NCBI GenBank assembly: GCA_943787535.1
Contig: CALSMU010000013.1
Span: 80,529 to 144,528, forward strand
Direction of reading: 5' to 3'
Length of the DNA: 64,000 bases
From: an uncultured Flavobacteriales bacterium
Lineage (GTDB): Bacteria; Bacteroidota; Bacteroidia; Flavobacteriales_D; Parvicellaceae
Shown here: in pieces, positions 17,837-27,405 of the stretch
How the letters are laid out: the number at the start of each line of letters is the position of its first letter
Numbering within the stretch: the stretch's first letter is position 1
Position numbers and translations under genes: made by a program
Notes under the pieces: model-generated
Seen by the model: only the letters and a program-made list of their open reading frames with translations
Database searches by the model: none
What the model was told of the DNA's origin: nothing

Positions 17837-18562
17837 TTATTTTTCCAACTTAACTAAATAATTGCCTTTTAAAATGGGAATTACACTTGAAGTGTTTGGC
17901 GTAAGGCAATATTTTATATCCTCGTTCAAATCTAATGCTGCAAGTCTTACACGGTGAGAAGAAGCTTTTAAATAACTGAGGTAATTATCCTTGGCTTGGA
18001 TGTACATGAATTTAGCGGCTACAGAAGAATCATCTTCACATCTAAATTTACCACTTTTTTGAAGGTTTTCTACAAAAGCTCCTGCGCACATTGTGTCTTC
18101 CAAACAAAATTTACTTTTCCAACCAGAACCTAGGAGTAATACGTTTTTGTTTTGTTCAATCAACCATTCGCTCAAAGCATCTAGATTCGTGAAGGATCCA
18201 ATAACTACCGTTGCAGCATTTCGTGCGGTGTGAATAGCTTTTGTTCCATTTGTAGTCGTAATAACAATTGTATCCCCTTCAAACTTATTGCCCATATAGC
18301 TAGCAGGAGAATTTCCGATATCAAAGCCCTCGACTATTTCTCCCCCGCGTTCAGCAGCTACAATAAAGCCTTTCTTCTTGTATTCGAAAGCTTCTTCTAA
18401 AGTCGCTACAGGAATCATTTTCGCTACGCCATTGTCAAATGCTGTGCACATAGCAGTAGTGGCGCGCAATACATCAATAACAACAACGATTTCAGCATCT
18501 TCAGCATGTAAATCAAATAAGTTAGGAGTAAAACAAACTTCAACTTTTTTTCTGTTTTTCAT
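17837..18562 (-). CDS. comB: 2-phosphosulfolactate phosphatase
   Basis: A 241-residue ComB-family enzyme; the founding member removes phosphate from 2-phosphosulfolactate in coenzyme M synthesis, but in bacteria without CoM the substrate is uncertain. Family motifs are clear: VVVIDVLRATTAMCTAFDNG (residues 25-44), AAERGGEIVEGFDIGNSP and ITTTNGTKAI. It is last in an apparent three-gene run gcvT - small membrane protein - comB with gaps of 10 and 9 bp. Confidence 0.88.
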   Translation of the reverse strand: MKNRKKVEVCFTPNLFDLHAEDAEIVVVIDVLRATTAMCTAFDNGVAKMIPVATLEEAFEYKKKGFIVAAERGGEIVEGFDIGNSPASYMGNKFEGDTIVITTTNGTKAIHTARNAATVVIGSFTNLDALSEWLIEQNKNVLLLGSGWKSKFCLEDTMCAGAFVENLQKSGKFRCEDDSSVAAKFMYIQAKDNYLSYLKASSHRVRLAALDLNEDIKYCLTPNTSSVIPILKGNYLVKLEK

Positions 18563-18571
18563 AGAATGATA

Positions 18572-18808
18572 TTATTGGGTTTTGTCTTTTTGAATTTGGT
18601 CCCAAACGTCATGAATTTTAGAGTTACCTGACTTTTTACCTGTATTATCAATCTTAGGTTTGTTTTTATTCTCAAACTCTTTTTTTAATAAGTTGTAAGT
18701 CATCTCTGAGTACTTACCAGTTTTAATAATATTTACAGCTAGAACAATACTAATTATTAACCCAAATAGACCAATTGCGAGAGCAATAAATGATTCAATG
18801 CTATCCAT
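18572..18808 (-). CDS. Small single-pass membrane protein
   Basis: A 78-residue protein with a short N-terminal lead, a membrane segment at about residues 7-28 (FIALAIGLFGLIISIVLAV) and a Lys-rich hydrophilic tail ending in HDVWDQIQKD. I do not recognise the family. It lies between gcvT (10 bp) and comB (9 bp) on the same strand and is probably co-transcribed with them. Confidence 0.65.
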   Translation of the reverse strand: MDSIESFIALAIGLFGLIISIVLAVNIIKTGKYSEMTYNLLKKEFENKNKPKIDNTGKKSGNSKIHDVWDQIQKDKTQ

Positions 18809-18818
18809 ACTGTTTTTC

Positions 18819-19916
18819 CTATTTAAAAGGTGGTTTTACAACCGTCGCTTTTAATTGTTTTTTTCTAACCTGAATAAATATTTCACTTCCTTGAGAAGCA
18901 AATTCAGTAGTAACATACCCTAAGCCAATAGCTTTCTTTAAAGAAGGCGCCATTGTTCCAGAAGTTACAATTCCTATTTCATTTCCATTTGCATCTACTA
19001 TCGGGTAATCATGTCTCGGAATACCTCTGTCTACTAATTCAAAACCGACTAATTTGCGTGTTACACCAGCTTCTTTTTGCGCTTGTAACGCAGCAGAGTT
19101 CGTAAACTCTTTGGTAAATTTTGTTACCCATCCTAATCCAGCTTCTAGAGGGGAAGTGGTGTCACTAATATCATTCCCGTAAAGGCAATACCCCATTTCT
19201 AACCTTAAAGTGTCTCTTGCAGCTAGCCCGATTGGTTTGATGCCAAATTCTTCCCCAGCCTCAAAAACTTTTTTCCACACTTCTTCAGCAACCGCATTTG
19301 GAATATATAATTCAAATCCTCCAGAACCGGTATATCCAGTAGCAGATAATATTACATTATCAACACCAGCAAAAGTTCCTTTTGAAAAATGGTAATATTT
19401 TACTTCGCTTAAATTTACATCGGTTAATTTTTGCAATGCTGCAGTTGCTTTAGGACCTTGTACAGCCAATAAGGCCATGTTGTCAGAAATATTTTCCATT
19501 ACAACACCTTTCGTGTTGTATTTACTAATCCAATTCCAATCTTTCTCAATATTTGAAGCATTGACAACGAGTAAATACTCTTCTTCAGAAATTCTGTAAA
19601 CCAATAAATCATCAACTATTCCACCTGTTTCGTTAGGTAAGCAAGTATATTGCGCTCTACCATCAAATAATTTGGAAGCATCGTTAGAAGTAACACGTTG
19701 AATTAAATCCAAAGCATTTGGTCCTTTTAATAAAAACTCACCCATATGCGAAACATCAAATACTCCAACATCTTTTCTTACGATTTCGTGTTCGGCATTA
19801 ACACCTTCGTATTGAACAGGCATTAAGTAACCTGCAAAAGGAACCATTTTCGCTCCTAATTGTTCGTGAATATGTTTAAGGGCAGTTGATTTAATATCTA
19901 AAGTTGTATCGCTCAT
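18819..19916 (-). CDS. gcvT: Aminomethyltransferase, glycine cleavage system T protein
   Basis: A 365-residue T protein, which takes the aminomethyl group from lipoylated H protein and gives methylene-tetrahydrofolate and ammonia. Conserved stretches are present: [50 protein letters not shown] and [20 protein letters not shown]. Length is normal and the start [24 protein letters not shown] fits the family (given here in full as [15 protein letters not shown] then GAKMVPF). It leads the gcvT-comB run. GcvH and GcvP are not in the window. Confidence 0.95.
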   Translation of the reverse strand: MSDTTLDIKSTALKHIHEQLGAKMVPFAGYLMPVQYEGVNAEHEIVRKDVGVFDVSHMGEFLLKGPNALDLIQRVTSNDASKLFDGRAQYTCLPNETGGIVDDLLVYRISEEEYLLVVNASNIEKDWNWISKYNTKGVVMENISDNMALLAVQGPKATAALQKLTDVNLSEVKYYHFSKGTFAGVDNVILSATGYTGSGGFELYIPNAVAEEVWKKVFEAGEEFGIKPIGLAARDTLRLEMGYCLYGNDISDTTSPLEAGLGWVTKFTKEFTNSAALQAQKEAGVTRKLVGFELVDRGIPRHDYPIVDANGNEIGIVTSGTMAPSLKKAIGLGYVTTEFASQGSEIFIQVRKKQLKATVVKPPFK

Positions 19917-20036
19917 TTTCTATAAAAATTAATTGCCTACAATGATAAAGCTTAATGTTTGTATCCCCAAATGAAGAATGGGAAATTCACGTGAATCTGC
20001 AAAATTGTTATTGCATATAGTTTTTTGATTAATGCT

Positions 20037-20044
20037 TACATTTG
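20037..20044 (+). promoter_or_regulatory. -7 box before the MBOAT gene
   Basis: TACATTTG matches TAnnTTTG and lies 30 bp before the ATG at 20075. A TTG at 20011-20013 is 23 bp upstream and could be the -33 element. It would drive the four-gene run 20075-25891. Confidence 0.5.
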
Positions 20045-20074
20045 CCAACCAAAACCCTTTTGCAATAGCATTAA

Positions 20075-21472
20075 ATGATTTTTAATTCATTAGAATATAT
20101 ATTATTTCTGCCTTTGGTGTTTGTTCTGTTCTATTTGTTTAGACATAAATTCAGGGTTTTTATTCTTCTTGCAGCTAGTTATTATTTTTACATAAGCTGG
20201 AACCCTGTATTTATCATCCTGATATTCCTTTCAACTTTGATTGATTTCGGAGCTGGGTTATCATTAGAAAGAACGCGTTCTAAGTTCACTAGGCGATTAA
20301 TACTTGTTATTAGTATTTGCGCAAACCTTGGGTTTCTATTCTTTTTTAAGTATTTCAATTTTGCATTGGAGAATGTTAATGAAATACTATTGGCAGTCAA
20401 AGGGTCATATCAACCCATTGAAGCCTGGGATATTATTCTACCAATAGGAATTTCCTTCTACACTTTTCAAACCATGAGCTACACAATTGATGTTTACAAT
20501 GGAAAAACAAAGGCAGAAAAGAACTTGCCTTATTTCGCATTGTACGTTTGTTTCTTTCCGCAACTAGTTGCAGGGCCAATTGAGCGATATAATAATTTGC
20601 TCCCACAATTTAAAGAAAAAGCGCAGCTTTTAATTCAAAATATTTCTCACGGTGGTAGGTTAATATTGTATGGCTTGTTTATGAAAATGGTAATTGCAGA
20701 TAATTTAGGTGTATTTGTGGATTCCGTTTATGGAGATATTGCTGGAGCCAGTAGCCTAAATTTACTAATCGGGTCAGTTTTTTATTCTTTTCAGATTTAC
20801 TGTGATTTTCATGGATATACAACAATTGCAATAGGTTCCGCAAAATTATTTAATGTGAACCTCTCTGAAAATTTTAGAACACCTTATTTATCTGCTTCTA
20901 TTACTGAGTTTTGGCGAAATTGGCACATTACATTAACCACTTGGTTTAGAGATTATATTTATTATCCATTAGGAGGTAATAGAGGATCTGTGCTAAAATT
21001 GGGGCTGGCTATATTGACTGTCTTTATCGTTAGTGGAATATGGCACGGTGCAAAGTGGACATTTATATTATGGGGGTTGTTCCATGCATTATTTGTATTG
21101 TTTGAAAAGATTGTTGGATGGGATAAACAATCAACAAATGTTTTCTTGAAAGCAATAAAATGGGGGGTTACATTTACTTTGGTTACGGCATTGTGGGTAT
21201 TCTTTAGAAGCCCAGATATGGATGCAGCCATTTTATATTTTAAATCAATAGGGGCAAATTGGGACATTGAAGGAATAGACCTGGGTGTCGAACCGTTTAT
21301 ATTATTAGGCTTGTTTGTAATTTCAGATATCCTTACTCTTAAAAAGAACTTTGCTTTATCGCTAAATAAGATTCCTTCCGTGGGTAGAGGTGCTATTTAC
21401 TTTGTGTTGATATTCTTATTGTTATCTCGATCAGGCACTGATATGAACCCATTTATTTATTTCCAATTCTAA
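20075..21472 (+). CDS. MBOAT family O-acyltransferase (AlgI-like)
   Basis: A 465-residue inner-membrane protein with about ten hydrophobic segments. The MBOAT core is clear: LPIGISFYTFQTMSYTID, FFPQLVAGPIERY, EFWRNWHITLTTWFRDYIYY, PLGGNRG and the catalytic-His region VSGIWHGAKWTFILWGLFHA. AlgI-type members move acetyl groups across the membrane to a polysaccharide-modifying partner. The stop overlaps the start of the next gene (TAATG), whose SGNH-like product is the natural partner. The glycan acceptor is unknown. Confidence 0.93.
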   Translation: MIFNSLEYILFLPLVFVLFYLFRHKFRVFILLAASYYFYISWNPVFIILIFLSTLIDFGAGLSLERTRSKFTRRLILVISICANLGFLFFFKYFNFALENVNEILLAVKGSYQPIEAWDIILPIGISFYTFQTMSYTIDVYNGKTKAEKNLPYFALYVCFFPQLVAGPIERYNNLLPQFKEKAQLLIQNISHGGRLILYGLFMKMVIADNLGVFVDSVYGDIAGASSLNLLIGSVFYSFQIYCDFHGYTTIAIGSAKLFNVNLSENFRTPYLSASITEFWRNWHITLTTWFRDYIYYPLGGNRGSVLKLGLAILTVFIVSGIWHGAKWTFILWGLFHALFVLFEKIVGWDKQSTNVFLKAIKWGVTFTLVTALWVFFRSPDMDAAILYFKSIGANWDIEGIDLGVEPFILLGLFVISDILTLKKNFALSLNKIPSVGRGAIYFVLIFLLLSRSGTDMNPFIYFQF

Positions 21473-22503
21473 TGAAAATTGTAAAATATATAACAATTAG
21501 ATTGGTGGTTGCAATGGCTTTTTCATTTGCAATGGATCAATTGTATCTGTATACATTTTGGAAAGATGATGTAAAACAGCATGGAGATGTATTAGAAAAT
21601 TTGTGGGGAGTTGATATGCATTCCGATGCAATTTATTTTGGAGAATCATCTAATTTTCATGTTCAGGAAGGTGACTCTATCAAGCACAGAATTAGTTATG
21701 CTTTAGATAGTTTACTGCCAAGTATTTCAATAGCTACAGTAGATAATGCAGGGCTTCATGCAGGTACTTATTTGTCTTTGGTAAAAAATATTCCAAAGGA
21801 AATGAATTTGAAGTTTGTTTTAATAACCCTTAATTATAGGTCTTTTGCAGCTAATTGGAGGTATGCACCTTTTGAAAATTACTTAGCTAAATCTGCTTTA
21901 ATGCTTGAGCCTTCGTTACCAATTTTAAATAAGTTTATGATTTCTTTAAAACAATATGATTACCAATCTGACGAGGACAGAAATGTGCAAATGAAATTAG
22001 CTTGGAAGAATGAAAAGTTTACAATACCAAATTTTGATTATGACAATGTTATTGAATGGGACTCAGCTATGGCATGGCATACGTGGTTAGATGTTAATCC
22101 CAATTTAACAGAAGAAAACCTTCCTTTGTCTAGTCATTATATTAAGAATTTTGCATTCAATATTGATACCATTAATAATGAAAGAATTGAAGATTTAAAT
22201 GCAATTGTTTCCATTGCAAAGAATAGGGGTTATAAATTGGTGTTTAATCTTCTGGGAGAAAATACAATTGAGGCTGAAAAGCTTGTTGGTAAAGAATTAC
22301 TCTATTTAATGGAAAAAAATCGTTCTTTTCTGGTAAACTATTTCACCGAAAAAGGAGTTGTTATGGTGGACAATTTTTATCAAATACCCGACTCTTGTTT
22401 TGTAGACAGAAGTTGGCCAACTGAACATTACAATTATCAGGGAAAAAAGATAGTTGCGGAAAACATAAAAAAGGCAATTGAGGCGAATGAATTACATTAT
22501 TAA
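21472..22503 (+). CDS. Membrane-anchored SGNH-hydrolase-like protein (putative acetyl transfer partner)
   Basis: A 343-residue protein with an N-terminal anchor (about residues 7-25) and an outer domain. IYFGESSNFH (Ser59/Ser60) has the form of an SGNH block I, and near the C-terminus SWPTEHYNYQGKKI resembles the catalytic His block seen as HxNxxG in AlgX/AlgJ-type proteins. It overlaps the MBOAT gene by one base and the TonB receptor start by 17 bases. By analogy it would place acetyl groups on an extracellular glycan. Catalytic residues are assigned by eye and not certain. Confidence 0.6.
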   Translation: MKIVKYITIRLVVAMAFSFAMDQLYLYTFWKDDVKQHGDVLENLWGVDMHSDAIYFGESSNFHVQEGDSIKHRISYALDSLLPSISIATVDNAGLHAGTYLSLVKNIPKEMNLKFVLITLNYRSFAANWRYAPFENYLAKSALMLEPSLPILNKFMISLKQYDYQSDEDRNVQMKLAWKNEKFTIPNFDYDNVIEWDSAMAWHTWLDVNPNLTEENLPLSSHYIKNFAFNIDTINNERIEDLNAIVSIAKNRGYKLVFNLLGENTIEAEKLVGKELLYLMEKNRSFLVNYFTEKGVVMVDNFYQIPDSCFVDRSWPTEHYNYQGKKIVAENIKKAIEANELHY

Positions 22504-24907
22504 AATAGTAGTTATTATTTGTTCCTTCTTGTCAATTTCGATTGATAATACGGCGCAAGAAAAACACACAATAAGCGGATATATTAAAGATGCAGGAACT
22601 GGAGAGGTTCTAATAGGCTCTAGCATTTATATTGAGGAATTGGAGAAAGGGGTAGTGACAAATATTTATGGGTACTACTCCTTAACGGTCGAAAGTGGTA
22701 TTTACAATGTAATTGCAAGATATGTTGGATATGATGACATGGGCCAAATGGTTGCTTTAGATGCAGATGTCAAATTGAATATTGAATTGACTGTTTCATC
22801 GGATATAATGGATGAGGTGGTGGTCGAAGCAGAAGCTGTAGATAATAATACTACTGGAACTCAAATGGGGGAGGTTAATCTTAACATGGACCGTGTTAAG
22901 ACATTACCAGCATTTATGGGTGAGGTTGATATTCTTAAAACGGTTCAGTTTTTACCAGGAGTTTCTTCTGGAGGAGAAGGAAATACGGGGTTTTACGTTC
23001 GTGGAGGTGGTCCTGATCAAAACCTTATATTATTAGATGAAGCAACCGTTTACAATGCTTCTCACTTGTTTGGTTTTTTCTCGGTTTTTAATGCAGATGC
23101 AATTAAGAACGTAAAGATGATAAAAGGTGGAATGCCTGCTAATTATGGTGGCAGAATTTCATCTGTATTAGACATTAACATGAAGGATGGGAATTATAAA
23201 GAGTATCATGCTTCTGGTGGTATTGGGTTAATTGCATCTAGATTAATGGTTGAAGGACCTTTGAAGAAAGATACATCCTCCTTTATTTTTTCGGGGAGAA
23301 GAACATATATAGATGTTTTAACAGATCCATTTATAAATGATACAGCCTCTTTTAAAGGTTCTGGCTATTATTTTTATGATTTGACAGCAAAAGCGAATTA
23401 CCGATTTAATGATAAAAACCAATTGTTTATTTCGGGGTATTTCGGAAGAGATGTATTTGATTTTAATGATGATAATTTTGATTTAAATTTCAGAGTTCCT
23501 TGGGGAAATTCTACCGCTTCAATTCGTTGGAATCACCTTTTCAATGATAAGTTGTTCGTTAACATCACAGGTGTTTTTACCGATTATGACTTTGCTTTTG
23601 AAGCAACGCAAAGTGATTTCACTTTCAGGCTCTCCTCAGGAATACAAGACTTTTCATTAAAGCAAGATTTTACCTATTTTGCTAATTCTCGTCACCAAGT
23701 TAAATTTGGATGGAGTGTAATTAGACATAAATTCACTCCAAGCACAGTTTCAGGTTCATCAGGTGAAACATTATTCAATTTTGACACGACAAAAATTATT
23801 GCCTACGAGCCTTCTGTTTATTTATTGGATGAAATTGAAATTAATGAAAACTTGAAGATAAACCTTGGTCTGCGTTTTTCATCGTTCAGCCATATTGGTC
23901 CATTTACAAGATATTTTAAAAATCCGTCAACAGGAATAACAGATTCAACCAAAGAGTGGGGTTCGGGAGACCATATTGCAAGTTACACAGGTCTAGAGCC
24001 GCGAATTTCAATCCGCTATTTGTTTAAAGATAATTCCTCTGTAAAAATTGGTGTTTCAAAGAATAATCAATACATCCACCTCGCTTCAATGTCTGGAGTT
24101 TCTTTGCCCACCGATTTATGGTTTCCCAGCTCTGAATTGGTAAAGCCACAAATCGGAATTCAATACAGTGCGGGTTATTTTAGGAATTTTAAAAAGAATA
24201 AATACGAAGCCTCTATTGAATTTTATTACAAGGATTTACAAAATTTGGTTGAGTATAAAGAAAACTCTCAACCGGATGATAATATCAATGATAATGTAGA
24301 CAATCAATTAACTTTTGGAAAAGGGTATTCGTATGGAGCAGAATTTTTCTTAAAAAAGAGCTTAGGAGCCTTTAATGGTTGGATTGGTTATACTTGGTCT
24401 AAAACAATGAGAACTTTTGAAGAAATAAATGAAGGAAGAGAGTTTCCTGCTAAATATGATAGACGAAACGACTTGTCTGTAATTTTGCAGTATGATATTA
24501 CGGATAGATGGAATGTTGGTTTTGCATTTGTTTATGCTACGGGAAGTGCCATTACTTTGCCAGAAAAAAGATACTATGACCCAATAGAAAACCGTTTGAT
24601 AACGGTTTGGAGTGACAGAAACGCATATCGATTGCCTTCTTACCACAGAGCAGATATTTCGGTTACGTTTGCAGGAAAAGAGTTTAAAACAATAAAAAAC
24701 GTAGAAACCGGAGAAGCAGAAAAAAAGAAAAAGAAAGTCCTATCTACGTGGAACCTTTCGGTTTTTAATTTATACAACCGAAAGAACCCTTATTTTTTAT
24801 TCTTTGATTACAGCGGCGATGTGAATAGTGGTAATTTAGATGTTGGAGCAAACCAAGTATCTTTGTTTCCAATTTTACCATCTATCACATGGAATTTTAA
24901 ATTTTAG
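22487..24907 (+). CDS. TonB-dependent receptor with carboxypeptidase-like N-terminal domain
   Basis: About 806 residues from ATG 22487 (MNYIIKIVVIICSFLSISI, signal peptide); an ATG three codons upstream is also possible. After the signal come a carboxypeptidase-like domain (about 30-110, TISGYIKDAGTGEVLIGSSI), a plug (FYVRGGGPDQNLILLDEATVY split as FYVRGGGPDQN and LILLDEATVY; MIKGGMPANYGGRISSVLDI) and a long barrel ending in ITWNFKF. The next gene is a DUF4249 lipoprotein three bases on, a frequent pair in Bacteroidota. The start lies inside the end of the SGNH-like gene. Ligand unknown; context points to a glycan or peptide. Confidence 0.88.
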   Translation: MNYIIKIVVIICSFLSISIDNTAQEKHTISGYIKDAGTGEVLIGSSIYIEELEKGVVTNIYGYYSLTVESGIYNVIARYVGYDDMGQMVALDADVKLNIELTVSSDIMDEVVVEAEAVDNNTTGTQMGEVNLNMDRVKTLPAFMGEVDILKTVQFLPGVSSGGEGNTGFYVRGGGPDQNLILLDEATVYNASHLFGFFSVFNADAIKNVKMIKGGMPANYGGRISSVLDINMKDGNYKEYHASGGIGLIASRLMVEGPLKKDTSSFIFSGRRTYIDVLTDPFINDTASFKGSGYYFYDLTAKANYRFNDKNQLFISGYFGRDVFDFNDDNFDLNFRVPWGNSTASIRWNHLFNDKLFVNITGVFTDYDFAFEATQSDFTFRLSSGIQDFSLKQDFTYFANSRHQVKFGWSVIRHKFTPSTVSGSSGETLFNFDTTKIIAYEPSVYLLDEIEINENLKINLGLRFSSFSHIGPFTRYFKNPSTGITDSTKEWGSGDHIASYTGLEPRISIRYLFKDNSSVKIGVSKNNQYIHLASMSGVSLPTDLWFPSSELVKPQIGIQYSAGYFRNFKKNKYEASIEFYYKDLQNLVEYKENSQPDDNINDNVDNQLTFGKGYSYGAEFFLKKSLGAFNGWIGYTWSKTMRTFEEINEGREFPAKYDRRNDLSVILQYDITDRWNVGFAFVYATGSAITLPEKRYYDPIENRLITVWSDRNAYRLPSYHRADISVTFAGKEFKTIKNVETGEAEKKKKKVLSTWNLSVFNLYNRKNPYFLFFDYSGDVNSGNLDVGANQVSLFPILPSITWNFKF

Positions 24908-24910
24908 CAT

Positions 24911-25891
24911 ATGAAATTATTATTGGTACTATTATCTACAGGAATTGTTTTCGGATCTTGTTCAAAGGCAATTGAATTTGATTTGCCTGAAGTAGAACAA
25001 GATGTTGTTTTAGTGGGGAAAATTGAAAGTGGAAATTACCCAATTGTATTTCTTTCAAAAACACAAGGTTATTTTGAGCCAACTGATGCTGAATCCATAT
25101 TTGGAACAAATATTCATAATGCATCTGTGACCATGAATGATGGAGTAAATGAAATTACATTGAATGAATTGTGTTCAGCTGATATACCAGATTCATTACT
25201 GCCTTTAGTTAGCCAGGTAACAGGGATACCAGAACAAAATTTACAATTTTTCAACTATTGTATTTACACATCATTAGATCCTTTAGCTATAGGAGTAGAA
25301 GGAACAACCTATAGTTTGTATATTGAAACGGATACAGATACACTAACGGCTTCTACAATTCTTCCAGTGGGTGTTCCGTTGCTTAATACGCGATTTGAAG
25401 CATTCGAGTCACTTGATTCATTAGGTTTCTTATTTGGAACATTGGTCGATCCGCCAGAAGAAGGAAATGGGTATAGATGGTTTGCGCAAAGAATTAACAC
25501 GTATAAATATAACTATCCTGCACCCTATGATAATATTGTTGGAATGCAGAAAGATGCCTTTCCAATAGCACCCTTTGGTTCTGTTTTTGATGATAAATTT
25601 CTTAACGGATTATCATTAGAAATAGAATACAATAGAGGTGAAGTAGGTAACTTGGAAGGGCCAGATGATGAAGGACCGGAAGAAGGTTATTTCAAGAGAG
25701 GTGATACTGTGGTAATCAAATTTACTACGATAGACTATTTGACTTATCTTCATCTGCGTGCTTTAGAGGATCAAGCTGCTACTAACGGAAGCCCGTTCGC
25801 ATCTCCTGGTAATTTACCTAGTTCGGTTGTTGGAGGAATTGGGCTTTGGGCGGGATACGGAGTTAGATTAGATACGGTTGTATGCAATTAG
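24911..25891 (+). CDS. DUF4249 family outer-membrane lipoprotein
   Basis: A 326-residue protein with a lipoprotein signal ending FGSC (Cys17). The following EFDLPEVEQDVVLVGKIESG and the strand-rich body fit DUF4249, a family encoded next to TonB receptors with carboxypeptidase-like domains, as here. It probably forms the surface-exposed partner of the receptor at 22487-24907. It is last in the run that starts with the MBOAT gene. No catalytic motif is seen. Confidence 0.82.
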   Translation: MKLLLVLLSTGIVFGSCSKAIEFDLPEVEQDVVLVGKIESGNYPIVFLSKTQGYFEPTDAESIFGTNIHNASVTMNDGVNEITLNELCSADIPDSLLPLVSQVTGIPEQNLQFFNYCIYTSLDPLAIGVEGTTYSLYIETDTDTLTASTILPVGVPLLNTRFEAFESLDSLGFLFGTLVDPPEEGNGYRWFAQRINTYKYNYPAPYDNIVGMQKDAFPIAPFGSVFDDKFLNGLSLEIEYNRGEVGNLEGPDDEGPEEGYFKRGDTVVIKFTTIDYLTYLHLRALEDQAATNGSPFASPGNLPSSVVGGIGLWAGYGVRLDTVVCN

Positions 25892-26003
25892 TATATTTGT
25901 CATTCTTTATAAAGTTTTGATTACGCATCTTCCTTCTTTATATATTGGTACTCCTTGTCTGCATTTCATTGTGTAAGGAATCAAATTTGACTATATTAGC
26001 AAT

Positions 26004-26858
26004 ATGATTTTAATTGCAGATAGTGGTTCAACCAAAACCGATTGGCGTTTAATTGTTGATAAAGACAATGTTCAAGAAGCATATACGGAAGGGTTAAATC
26101 CATATTTTAAAACAACCGAAGAAGTACAGCAAACAATTAATGAAGTGCTTTTACTGCAGTTTATTACCAAAAACCCAATGGATATTGATGCTGTTTATTT
26201 CTATGGATCAGGATGTTCATCGGACGATAAAAAAGAAATTATTGAAATAGCACTAAAATCAGTGTTTACCAATGCTAACATTGTTGTAGAACATGATTTA
26301 TTGGGTGCAGCAATAGGTGTATGTGGAACTCAAGCCGGTATTGCAGCAATTTTAGGTACAGGAAGTAACTCTTGTTATTTTGATGGTGAAAAAGTAGTCG
26401 TAAATATACCTGCATTAGGATATGTTTTAGGCGATGAAGGTAGTGGAGCTTATATTGGAAAAGAAGTTTTAAAAGGATACCTAAACAAAGAAATGGATGA
26501 TACTTTGCTACAGAAGTTTGAATTAAAATTTCAACCATCTATAGAAGTTATTTTAGATCGGGTTTATAAAGAGGCGCTTCCAAATCGCTATTTTGCTTCT
26601 TTTGCAAAATGGGTTGGAGAAGAAGTTGAAAATGAAAAATATTTACAAGAAATTGTGAGGAAAGCATTGGATGCTTTTTTTAAAAAACACATTTGTAAGT
26701 ATGAAAACCATAGTGAACTGCCTCTAAACGTAGTGGGTTCTATCGGTTATCATTTCATGCATATATTGCACCAGGTGGCGGAAAAGAACAATGTAAAGCT
26801 CGGAAAAGTAATTAAATCACCTATCAGTGGGCTGGTAAAGTATCACATGGATAATTAA
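26004..26858 (+). CDS. BadF/BadG/BcrA-type ATPase, probable N-acetylglucosamine kinase
   Basis: A 284-residue protein of the ASKHA ATPase fold. The phosphate-1 loop is ILIADSGSTKTDWRLI (residues 2-17), phosphate-2 is AAILGTGSNSCYFDG (near 115) and GYVLGDEGSGAYIG (near 138) is the sugar kinase/BadF motif. Bacteroidota members are usually named GlcNAc kinases, acting in amino-sugar salvage or cell-wall recycling. It is a single gene, convergent with ybaB nine bases away. Sugar specificity is inferred. Confidence 0.85.
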   Translation: MILIADSGSTKTDWRLIVDKDNVQEAYTEGLNPYFKTTEEVQQTINEVLLLQFITKNPMDIDAVYFYGSGCSSDDKKEIIEIALKSVFTNANIVVEHDLLGAAIGVCGTQAGIAAILGTGSNSCYFDGEKVVVNIPALGYVLGDEGSGAYIGKEVLKGYLNKEMDDTLLQKFELKFQPSIEVILDRVYKEALPNRYFASFAKWVGEEVENEKYLQEIVRKALDAFFKKHICKYENHSELPLNVVGSIGYHFMHILHQVAEKNNVKLGKVIKSPISGLVKYHMDN

Positions 26859-26867
26859 GCGATAAAT

Positions 26868-27188
26868 TTAGGCTCCCATTCCCGGTAATAATCCAGAAGC
26901 AGTACTTTTCATTTCATTTTCATTAACGTGATCTGCATCTTCAATTGCCTTGTTGAATGCAACAACGAGCATATCCTCAATATCTTCTTTGTTTTCTTTT
27001 GCTAATAAACTCTCATCGACACTAACATCTTTTACTTTTCTGTTTCCGTCTAAAACAAATCGTATTTTTCCATCATGAGACTCTCCTTTGACATAAATAT
27101 TTTCCAATTTTTTTTTAGATTCTTCGACAGCACCTTGCATTTCCTGCATTTTTGCCATCATATCTTTCATGTTTAAATTTCCAAACAT
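26868..27188 (-). CDS. YbaB/EbfC-family nucleoid-associated protein
   Basis: A 106-residue DNA-binding protein. The family shape is visible: an N-terminal helix MKDMMAKMQEMQGAVEESKK, then a central sheet (VKGESHDGKIRFVLDG) and a C-terminal helix (VVAFNKAIEDADHVNENEMK) ending in LLPGMGA. EbfC dimers bind DNA as tweezers and compact the nucleoid. It follows a 48-residue membrane protein gene by 11 bp. The usual dnaX-ybaB-recR context is absent. Confidence 0.9.
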   Translation of the reverse strand: MFGNLNMKDMMAKMQEMQGAVEESKKKLENIYVKGESHDGKIRFVLDGNRKVKDVSVDESLLAKENKEDIEDMLVVAFNKAIEDADHVNENEMKSTASGLLPGMGA

Positions 27189-27199
27189 TATCCTAAGTA

Positions 27200-27346
27200 T
27201 TAGCGGTTGATTTTATTTTTCTCGTTTTTAGCTTTTTTTGCGTCCATATCTCTTTTATTCCACCTAAATAAACGTATGCCTATAAAAATCATCGCCGAAA
27301 AGACGATAACAATAAAAGTTAATGCAATGATTTCTCCAAGTGACAT
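27200..27346 (-). CDS. Small membrane protein of 48 residues
   Basis: ATG 27346 to TAA 27200. One membrane segment (IIALTFIVIVFSAMIFIGI, residues 5-23) is followed by a strongly basic tail (LFRWNKRDMDAKKAKNEKNK). No family recognised. It lies between murF and ybaB on the same strand with 11 bp to ybaB. The membrane segment with positive-inside tail and the clean fit between neighbours make it likely to be real, but coding status rests on that alone. Confidence 0.55.
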   Translation of the reverse strand: MSLGEIIALTFIVIVFSAMIFIGIRLFRWNKRDMDAKKAKNEKNKINR

Positions 27347-27405
27347 ACTACAAATTTAGGATATTTGAATGATGTTTAGAAAAATGAAGATGGGTTTTTA
27401 TCGGA

